DNA of 64,000 nucleotides from Cinnamomum chago (Eukaryota; Streptophyta; Magnoliopsida; Laurales; Lauraceae). The DNA is taken from contig CP142456.1 in the NCBI GenBank assembly GCA_038049695.1, positions 77,089,422 through 77,153,421 on the forward strand, written 5' to 3'. Shown one piece after another: positions 55,946 through 64,000 of this stretch. The notes beneath the pieces were generated by a model that did not search any database, was not told the DNA's origin, and worked only from the letters and a program-made list of their open reading frames with translations. Each line of letters starts with the position of its first letter. The stretch's first letter is position 1. The translations under genes and the position numbers were made by a program.

Positions 55946-56250
55946 TAGGGATTTCTTGGAGGAGAATTCGAAGAAAACTCATTTTCATTAATCATCAATC
56001 ATTTCATAGTCAAAGAGGCTTTACATCATTATATAGGAAAATAAATAACCCTAATTAAGACTAATCCGGAACATCCAAACACACTAATGGTCAGGATTAA
56101 AACATCCTAATTAGCAACCTAAAACATAATTAAAGGCCTAAATAACATAAATAAATGGGTTAGGCACAAAGGCTTGGACATGATAATTGGATTGGACCCA
56201 TTGGAGGGTTCCCCACGGGGGACCATGGGCTTGTCCTGCATCAATTTGAG
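55946..56250 (-). repeat. LTR-like block, minus orientation (tentative)
   Basis: Minus strand begins TGATGCAGGACAAGCCCATGG, has a TATA-like CTATATAATGATG near 56025, and reaches AAGAAATCCCTAATGCC. No duplication or second LTR was found, so class is tentative. Confidence 0.35.
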
Positions 56251-57359
56251 AAAATTTATGTATCCAATGTGTAACGTTATATCAACTTGATAGCATGTAA
56301 TTAATAACCAAAAACATCAAAAGTTAGAGCTGTTAGTGAGCATAGAAGACTATGTATTCGAAGGGTCTTGATAATCTCACCTTCATTTTCTATTTCTCTT
56401 GAATGAAAGTCTTGTTTTATCGAAGCATCCATCTAATCTAGCAGACTATTGGCACTGTTTAGGACAGTGATGAACTCTATAGGATAGATGGTGACACCCA
56501 CAAATCAAATATGATCACGAAGGCTTGTATCTTTTCTATCTTAACAATCCTGCAAACTTTTTTAGTATTATCATCATTGAATTGCAGGAGAATGTTAGAG
56601 ATAGTAGGGGAGAGAGATATTCAAAGGTATGAGGGAGATATAGTCTGCTTCCTGTGATTATTTCTTTGAAGTTACAATACTTTGCCAGTGGTTTGTAAAA
56701 CAATTAGGAATTAGCAACACAACTTTTCTATTATTTATTTATTTATCTTTGTTCTAGTTACATTAATAAAAACAGGATGCTAAACTTAATAAAAACAGGT
56801 CCCATTTATGTTTTTGGTATCATGCAATACTACTAGCTAGGATGTAAGCCTTTCAACGGTTTAGAAGGTTCGGACTCTGATTTTTTTTATCTGAGAGTTG
56901 ATGGGTCATTATCTTTGACACCAGCATGAAACGCCCATGTAGCCCCTTAATGAGAGGAGTTGTCCAAAGACACAAGAGGTGTCTGGTCCACATTTACTTG
57001 ACCCATCGTGCATGCTCTCAATAGCCCAAATTTCCATTCTCTTGAGGAAAGGATCAAGATTAAACAAAAATTAGTGTGGAAATGGCTCATTTTCTTTGCT
57101 AATGGCATAGCGCGCACAGCCTATCTCAAATTCTCAATTTCAGATGGACTTCACCCAAATCATATTCTAGACTATAATCAATAATTTGGCTCTAAAATAT
57201 ACTAAAATTGCAGTGACACAATCAGGTAGTAAAAGGGAATGGAATAGAAATGGATCAGATCCAATCCAACAGTTTGGAATCCGACTGGTGGAAACAAATG
57301 AGTTCGTATCTGATTTTGATTTCTCATTCTAAATCAGGAGCTTCAATAAATTAGTCATA

Positions 57360-57397
<38 letters not shown>

Positions 57398-57540
57398 GTG
57401 GGGCATATGCATATATTTATTGATAACCCCACAAAGAGATAAGAACTACCCCCATTTTATATAATATTATCTTCCATTGCAAGAATTTTATATCCCCCAC
57501 TGTCCAAGTGGTGGGAACCATATAGGATATAAGCAGCGGA
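56251..57540. other. Distal promoter region of gene D, no gene seen
   Basis: AT-rich, with an (AT)n run at about 57366-57392. Confidence 0.5.
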
Positions 57541-57572
57541 AATCTCCCATCACCTGATTCATTGGGGTTTTC

Positions 57573-57579
57573 TATAAAT
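57573..57579 (+). promoter_or_regulatory. TATA box of OMT gene D
   Basis: TTCTATAAATGCCCC, 111 bp before the ATG, same context as B and C. Confidence 0.8.
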
Positions 57580-57683
57580 GCCCCTCTTCATGTCACAATA
57601 AACTCACATGTACGTTCTCTAATCCATACTGGAAACATAGCCAAGATTTGACAAATTAAGGTGTTGACATTCAGTAGAAAGAC

Positions 57684-59595
57684 ATGGATTCAATGAAAAA
57701 TGATCTAATTCCATTGGCTATGTATGAGGAAATTCAGGGCCAAGCCCAGATATGGAAACATATTTATGGGTTTGCTGAATCGCTGACTCTCAAGTGTGCC
57801 ATCGAACTTGGGGTACCCGACATAATTCACAAGCATGGCAAGCCCATGACCCTATCGGAGATCGCCGGAGAGCTCACCATACCTTCTCCGAACATGGACC
57901 GCTTTCATCGCATAATGCGGTTCTTGGTCCACATGAAGTTGTTCGCTGTTATTGAAGGCCCGGAGAAGAAGTATGCATTGACACCAGCATCGAAGCTCTT
58001 GGTGAGAGCTGAAGAGAAAAACCTGGTGTCATTCGCCTTGATCCAATTGCACGCTGATGAGATGTTGCCATGGCACTATCTCATCGCGGGGATTGAAGGC
58101 GAGACGACGCCATGGTTGGCGTCGCACAATGGGGTCCCTTACTATGACAGGGTGGGAAAGGATCCGGAGTTTAACAAGCTTCACAATGATGCAATGACGA
58201 GCCACACAAGCTTTGTGGTCTCAGCACTAGTGCAAGGGTGCACCAAGGAGGGTGTGCTTGATGGGGTGCGCAGTTTGGTGGATGTTGGGGGCAGCACTGG
58301 TGTGGCCTCTAAGGCCATTACCAATGCCTTTCCACATGTCAAGTGCACTGTTATGGACTTTGCTCATGTTGTAGATGCTGTGCCCAAAGACCCCAAGGTC
58401 GATTTTGTCGCCGGGGATGTTTTTGACTATGTGCCCAAAGCTGATGCAGTTCTAATGAAGGCAATCTCTCTCTCTCACTCTCTCTCTCTCTCTCTCTCTC
58501 TCTCATGAAGACAATTTTGATGAATTTCAACCCTGTGGGACTTTCAAAACTATATTGACTATGTCCAGTTCTTGTCCAAATGAATGGTTTTCAGTGGACC
58601 AAATGGTCTACCGCACCAGTTACACATCTAAAAATAGTCCAAAAGAGTTTGAAATGCAGGTTCAAAACCCGATCCAACTGGTCAATTTGACCAGTTTTGA
58701 CTGTCTTAAGACCAAATGAATGGTTTCATTAGGACCCATCTGTCCAAAGAACTGGTTTCAGTTGAACCTGGTTAACCTTGTCATTTTGGTTTAGCTTTTA
58801 TTCCGTCATTTTTAAATGGGTTTAGTGGAATGGATTTTCCAAAACATTCTCATGTAAAACTTTTATAAAATTGTCAGCAAAGGACCTGTTATTTTACTAG
58901 AATTTAAGAAATTCCTGTTTGGTATATTCCTAGATGCTCCTTTGTGGTTGAGCATTCAAGAATTCTACCAAATTATTTGATTCCCAAAGGTCAAAAGATA
59001 TATTTCATGTGGCTGAAATCCATAAGTTCGTGTGAAGAAACATGAAATTCAGAGATTTCAGAGGACAACATGTCACATAATGTCTAGGAATTCTTGGACA
59101 TAGTGAGCTCCTAACAGCAGAAATTCCACTAAAGAAATGGGGCCAAAAGGGGACTTTATAGGCGACTTATAGGCCCATTTTGGTATCCCCGAGTTCATCA
59201 TTTTGATGTACGCAAGGCCTATTTTGGAGTGGATTTGTCAACTCTCTTGTTTATTTGATTGTGTGTTTATGGGTCTCTATCTAATGAAGTTGAGTTTGGT
59301 GCAGTCTTTTCTCCATGGCTTTGATGATGATGATAGCATCAAGATCCTCAACAAGTGCAGGGAGGCTATACCTGCAAAGGGAGGGAAGTTGATCATAGTA
59401 GAGATTGTGGTGGACATTGATGGAGCTCTTGAGTTTGCAAGGCCTAGACTCTGTATGGATCTGGAATTGGGCATGTTTGGAGGCAAGGAGAGAACAAAGG
59501 ATGAGTGGAAGAATCTTTTGACAAAAGCTGGTTTTGGAAACTATAAGATAATACCCATGGCTGTGAATGAGGCCATCATTGAAGCATATCCTTAG
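57684..59595 (+). CDS. COMT-type O-methyltransferase, gene D (2 exons, 355 aa)
   Basis: Exon 1 is 57684-58460, the intron 58461-59304 (GC...AG), exon 2 59305-59595. A SAM-dependent O-methyltransferase is expected, acting in the cytosol on a phenolic or alkaloid hydroxyl. N-terminal dimerisation region with PMTLSEIAGEL and RFLVHMKLF; motif I LVDVGGSTG; CTVMDF; GDVF with the SAM-contacting Asp retained (unlike gene B); VLMK at the exon end. Exon 2 gives SFLHGF with the catalytic-type His, Glu in IVEIVVD, Glu in GGKERT, and ends NEAIIEAYP, the usual family end. The HDW motif is HGF. The start is set by the leader AGTAGAAAGACATGGATTC shared with B and C. The intron is the shortest of the array (844 bp) and begins with a (CT)n run. 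This is the best candidate for a working copy. Confidence 0.92.
58466..58504. repeat. (CT)n microsatellite at the start of the gene D intron
   Basis: Begins six bases inside the intron after AAG|GCAAT; only a short CTCTC is present in gene C. Confidence 0.9.
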
Positions 59596-60180
59596 CCTCT
59601 CTATTGGAGCCCTAGCAGTCTACTTTCCACCTACTCTTAATTTTTCTATCTGGGTTTGTGCTCTTTACTGTTTTAATAGACGGAGGAATGCGACTCAATG
59701 CCAATAATGTACCCTATTTCTTATGTTAAAGTATCAATAAATTGAAGATTTGTGGAGGCTTTATGAAATTAAGAGGCGCCTGCGTAAATCATTCTAATCC
59801 CATTTTGTTTGAACTTTGATCATGCGATCATAATAATTCAAGTGGTGGTCAATAGAGAGGAAAATTTACAGATAATAAACATTATATATTATGGCAATTT
59901 GAAAAGCATATTTATTTATGTTTTTCCAAAAGGCTACTATATATTAATCTGAAAATCTCAATCAACCACCTTGACTATAATTTTTAATTATTAATTTAAT
60001 TGTCAGCCCACCAAAATTGAACTTACAAATGTCCATCAATTGGACACTATGATCCATTTAGTCTGCGCCACAAAATCAATTGTTTGCATGTGCAACGGGT
60101 TTGGTCCATTTGTTGGATAGTTAGGATGGACTCTTTCATAGTGTACTCTTCCAATAAAAGAGAAATTATATCCCATTATC
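59596..60180. other. 3' UTR and downstream flank of gene D
   Basis: About 59600-59760 resembles the gene B 3' UTR (GTCTACTTTCCACCT..., ATGCCAATAAT). AATAAA-like ATCAATAAATTG near 59740. Nothing coding. Confidence 0.6.
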
Positions 60181-60188
60181 CTCATATG

Positions 60189-60510
60189 TAGGGCTGCACA
60201 TGGGCGATTCAGATCGATTTAACACTAAAACCAACAACCAAACCGAACCTGTCGGTTTTTTAATTGACCAATTTGATCCGACCGATGTAGAGGGTTTAAA
60301 CCGGTTCAGTTCGGTTCGGTCGGTTAAACCGTTGTTTTTTATTTTATTTTTTTGAAAATCAAACATTGAAAATTTCAAAATGATGATACCCCATCCTTTG
60401 CATTTATTCCAATGTTTAGTGCAAACATAAAAATCCAACATTTCAGACTAGACTAAATGCATATAAAAGATAATTCTGCTCAAAAAGAGAGTTTGGACTA
60501 AACGCAAGCA

Positions 60511-60546
<36 letters not shown>

Positions 60547-61174
60547 AAACTTGCAGTGAAACATTCATTCCGCATGATACCATTTGGAATTACAATAGAA
60601 TAATAGTTTATTTCAATAAAAGTCACACACAAATGGAATCTGTATCAGAACTCACTGTATTTTTTAGAAATGAAGGTTTCTTAACACATTGGTTAGGTGA
60701 GACCAAAATCAACCATCAAAAGGCTAGGCTTCACTGGCTTTTCTACCATTTTTAAGAGTGCAGCCTTGTGATAAAAACTTCATTGAAACGATGTAGGAAT
60801 TACGATGGAAGGAAAACATCATGTACAGTAATCCCTCCATTTGCAATGAAGTATCAAAAAACATTTAAGAGATTAGAGGAGATGCATTGAGGCAGTGTTA
60901 GACAATTAAGTTCATGTGAGAATGGAGCTGTAGAATGTAACTTTGAAAGTAGTAAAAAACGAAATCCTAAGGCTAAAATAGTAAAAAAGTAACACTTAAG
61001 TTACTACATACGGTCGGTTCGGTTTAAGCGGTTAACCGTGGGCTTAAACCGATAATCGACCGATGTAAGCGGTTATTTATGATTTTCAAACCGTTAACCA
61101 AACCGATCCAAACTGCCCAGTTCAGTTGGTTCGGTTCGGTTTTACAGTGATATCGGATTTTTTGTGCAACCCTA
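60189..61174. mobile_element. hAT-type MITE (986 bp), TIR TAGGGYTGCACA
   Basis: The ends TAGGGCTGCACATGGG and, reversed, TAGGGTTGCACAAAAAA are inverted. The 8-bp duplication CTCATATG / CTCTTATG (60181-60188, 61175-61182) flanks it with one mismatch. Subterminal GGTTCGGTT and AACCGA units lie at both ends. A run of about 33 A is inside (about 60511-60543). No transposase. Confidence 0.88.
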
Positions 61175-61182
61175 CTCTTATG

Positions 61183-61679
61183 TTTCATATTGCACTATGA
61201 AGGGACGTTGTATTCGGAGTAGCTCTTATCCTCCCCTCTCTCTCTCTCTTGTTAGTTGCCACACACAATTCTCTCTCTATTGTTTCTGTTAGGAAAGATT
61301 GTTTGATTCAATCTAGTGAAGAAAACAAGTTCTAGGCCTTCCATGCAACAACACCAAACAGCAAAATCATGGTATCATAAAAAAAATCCACTCATTCATA
61401 TTTTTCATTTTTTCTTCTAAAAAAACAACTACACCAAACAAGAAAAATTTTCTTGACAAAAAATAGGTTGGCTTTTGCTTACATTTTCTACAAAAATGTA
61501 GCTGCACAAACTTGCAAGGAATTTTTGGCTCGTGCCTTTTGAGACTGTGTGGGTCTGGCCTTACTCAAGTTTATTGTAAATTCACCCAAATGGAATTTGG
61601 GTTGGACTTGAATTGGGCCAATTACAGTCCGACCCACTTGAGCTGTCCCACTCCCACTTGCCAGAACTATCCACTTTTG
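61183..61679. other. Intergenic DNA, no gene seen
   Basis: Includes a short CTCTCTCTCT run. An open frame at 61512-61703 has no motif. Confidence 0.5.
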
Positions 61680-62442
61680 GTGGGACCATTTTTTCCCACT
61701 TAAGTTATTAATGATTTCTGTTTTGGATTTTATTTCTGTTTTCTATTGCCGATTTTGACTGGTGGTCAGTGGGGTACAATCAGGTGGTCATGAGTCACAT
61801 CCATCCCACGCGAAAGATGTCCCCTTTTACAACCAAACAGCAAATTAAAGATATGATTGATTTTTTTTTGGCATAAGAAAGAGAATAAGATATGATTGAT
61901 TAATGTTCTATTTCACAGCAATGGGCCACTGCCAATCTACATTGTTCTTATGCACCATATCAACCATAGGTACATATTTTCTACCAAAAAAAAAAAAAAA
62001 AAAACATACGTACATATTGAGGCATTGTGGGCCTTTGAGTACTAAAAAATACCACACATTGGAAAGTGAGGCTCTAGATTGGATAATTACTTGTGAACAT
62101 TTTTTATGAAAACGCTGTACATGAGGGGCTAAGTGCAATGATCAAATATGCACATGGATCTAATAAAATCTCCAAATTCGGAAGATTATTACCAAGAAGA
62201 TTCTAGATTTTATGTCATTCTAGGGTTTGCATCATCTCACAGTATAGCAATTTTTTTATTTTTTTTCCGTATCTTGAATGCCCCCATCATCAATGGGATG
62301 CATCATTTGATTAACCCTTTGGATCACTGAAACATACGCCCATATGATTTCAGTACTATATGGAATTAAAATTTTTTAGAGAAGTGTAGATTTGGCTCCC
62401 AGCTCACGTCATGAAACTGTTCAGCCCAATCTCATTCCACAT
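61680..62442 (+). promoter_or_regulatory. OMT upstream module, copy E (cut by a LINE)
   Basis: TTTTGGTGGGACCAT, CATCCCACGCGAAAGATGTCC and CAATCTACATTGTTCTTATG parallel 54045-54360; the sequence from about 62035 to 62442 parallels 54660-55195. The match ends at CCAATCTCATTCCAC where the LINE begins. The next OMT gene should lie to the right of the window. Confidence 0.7.
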
Positions 62443-64000
62443 TGTTTCAAGCTCATTCCTATTAGCCTCCTCAACTTTACCTAGAAAATCATTGCTAAGA
62501 TTATGGCCTCCAGACTTTCTCAGATCATCCCCCATCTTACATCCCCTAACCAGGCTGCTTTTGTCCAAGGCAGATCAATTCATCAACACATAGCCTTAGC
62601 TCACGAATTGTTTCAAAAACTTCAGGCCAAACTGAAAGGTGGTACCCTATGTTTGCAATTGGATATTTCCAAGGCTTTTGACAAACTTAGCTAGCCCTTC
62701 CTCTTCAAATGCCTCAAATATTTTGGTTTCTCCTCCAAGTGCATTAGCCTCATCAGAGAATGTGTTTGCACAGCCAAAGGCTCTGTCCTCATCAATAGAA
62801 CTCCTTATGGCTTCTTCAGCTCCTCTTGCGGCTTAAGGCAAGGGGACCCTCTATCCCCTTACCTCTTTATCCTCGCTGAAGAAATTCTTAGCCTCAACAT
62901 TCATAGCCTGGTCTCTAGCAACACCATTTCTCCCCTCTCATCTACTCCAAATACCCCTTGCCACCTATTGTATGCTGATGATATTCTTCTATTCCTCAAA
63001 AGCCACAAAAAGGAGCCTCTTAGCCTTACAGGAGGTAATTTCCAATTACCAATCCAGTGCTGGCCAGACCATTAATTTGGACAAGAGCAAACTCTTCATT
63101 GGCAAATGTAACCCCAGCAAGAGAAGGCAAATTCTGGGCATCACCAAAATTCAGGACAGACCTCTCCACTCTTCCTACCTTGGTGCTCCTCTCATTATTG
63201 GCACCCCAAGAAGACATCATTTCACCTCCCAGCTTGATAGATTCATGAGCAGACTTTCAGGCTGGAAATCTTAGCTCCTCTCTTTGGCTGGTCGCAGGAC
63301 CCTAGTGACACATGTGCTTAGCAGCTTGCCTATCCACATTGCGCTGGTTCTTCCTATTCCAAAGTCAGTGTCCACCAATATGGAGACCATCATGAGGAAT
63401 TTCCTTTGGTCTGGGGGGGCAACCAAGCAGAAAAGAAGCCAAATTAACTGGGCCACGGTCACTCTCCCCATCAAAGAAGGAGGCCTGGGCATCAGGCGAG
63501 TCAGTGAGCAAAACGCCGCCTCTTTCATCAAATTGGGCTGGACGGCCATGTCTTCCAATTCGCTCTGGGCCAACTGGATGGCGGGCAGATATTTTCCTAA
63601 TTCTTCTATCCGGCATCCCTCCACCTCCAAATCAGGATCTTGTATTTGGCGCAATATCAGAAAGTTGGTTCATCACATTCATTTTGGCAGTAAGTGGAAA
63701 GTTGGAGATGGTAAGAAAATTGACTTCTAGTATGACAACTGGATGTTAGAAGGTAGCATGGCCTCCCAATACCCTTCTATCAATTATCCTTCTAACCGAA
63801 AGCTTCATACTCTCTGGGATGGCTCTCCATGGACGACACCTCCAGACCTTCCTGTTGCTGCAGTTGCCTCCCTGCGTCTAGCAACCCAGCATCTCTCCCT
63901 GGACCAGTCTTCTAAAGACACTCTGCAATGGAATTCCCACCAGGACCAAGGCCTCTCTCTCCAGGATGCTTGGCAAATTATCAGAACCAGTAATCACTCT
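62443..64000 (+). mobile_element. 5'-truncated L1-type LINE, runs off the right edge
   Basis: LINE sequence starts abruptly inside the RT at about FKLIPISLLNF, directly after OMT upstream sequence, as expected for a 5'-truncated insertion. It belongs to the same family as 20770-23434: GLRQGDPLSPYLF, EEILSL, CHLLYADD, WSGGATKQKRSQINW. Its poly-A and target duplication lie outside the window. Confidence 0.88.
62443..64000 (+). pseudogene. LINE ORF2 reverse transcriptase to connection domain (partial)
   Basis: QAAFVQGRSIHQHIAL, LDISKAFDKLS, ISLIRECVC, CGLRQGDPLSPYLFILAEE, then LLYADDILLFLK with the YADD catalytic site intact. Downstream: INLDKSKLFIGKC, YLGAPLIIG, GWKS, AGRRTLVTHVLSSLPIH, NFLWSG and EGGLGIRR. 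Stops or shifts break it: TAG after NFT near 62480, TAG for Trp near 62690, a shift near 63005, TAG after GWKS near 63270 and TAG near 63730. It continues to the window end. Confidence 0.88.

Noticed and set aside
61971-62018. Tiny poly-A insertion flanked by GTACATATT
   Set aside because: Only about 30 bases with an imprecise duplication; it may be slippage of an A run.

Overview
This window is nuclear DNA from a flowering plant. The evidence is two-exon class-II (COMT-type) O-methyltransferase (OMT) genes embedded in plant-type transposons: Ty3/gypsy elements with plant LTR ends, L1 and RTE LINEs, hAT, CACTA and Mutator-like elements, and tRNA-derived SINEs. The insertion-rich intergenic DNA and the OMT type suggest a magnoliid or early-diverging eudicot, but the sequence alone does not settle this.

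The host genes form a tandem OMT array, all on the + strand. Unit A is a relic exon 2 (4690-5340), broken by a stop, a frameshift and a solo LTR. Unit B (16505-20498, 365 aa) has an intact reading frame. Unit C (41785-47535) is intact except for a 205-bp CACTA-type MITE in exon 1. Unit D (57684-59595, 355 aa) is intact. A fifth upstream module (about 61680-62440) copies the D upstream region and predicts another OMT just past the right edge. Exon 1 of unit A is presumably past the left edge. B, C and D share a conserved 5' leader, a conserved TATA box, and a single phase-0 intron that appears to use a GC-AG boundary. All have lost the usual HDW motif after the catalytic His.

Layout. 1-4638: minus-strand Tat-like gypsy element (RT, protease, gag, 5' LTR). 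4639-6030: OMT relic A. 6031-15293: non-coding LTR element whose 5' LTR holds a truncated LINE and whose interior holds a complete but decayed chromovirus-like gypsy (8135-13178). 15294-20760: gene B, with a fold-back element and a copia gag relic in its intron. 20770-23434: minus-strand L1-type LINE. 23447-41090: transposon-rich intergenic DNA holding a hAT MITE with a matching empty site, Helitron-like ends, a 2.2-kb Mutator-like composite, an RTE LINE, palindromes and a 182-bp tandem triplication. 41090-47535: gene C, with a long-TIR Mutator-like element, a hAT-like element and a SINE in its intron. 47881-49008: hAT relic with a transposase dimerisation fragment. 49394-53300: 3.9-kb solo LTR. 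53740-59595: D upstream module and gene D. 60189-61174: hAT MITE. 61680-64000: E upstream module cut by a + strand LINE.

The OMT copies probably serve plant specialised metabolism by SAM-dependent methylation of phenolic or alkaloid hydroxyls, but the substrate cannot be read from sequence. No operon logic applies. The array is best read as local duplication of a gene plus flank, followed by insertion-driven decay that left two apparently usable copies. All identities rest on motif recognition and hand comparison within the window; no database search was run.
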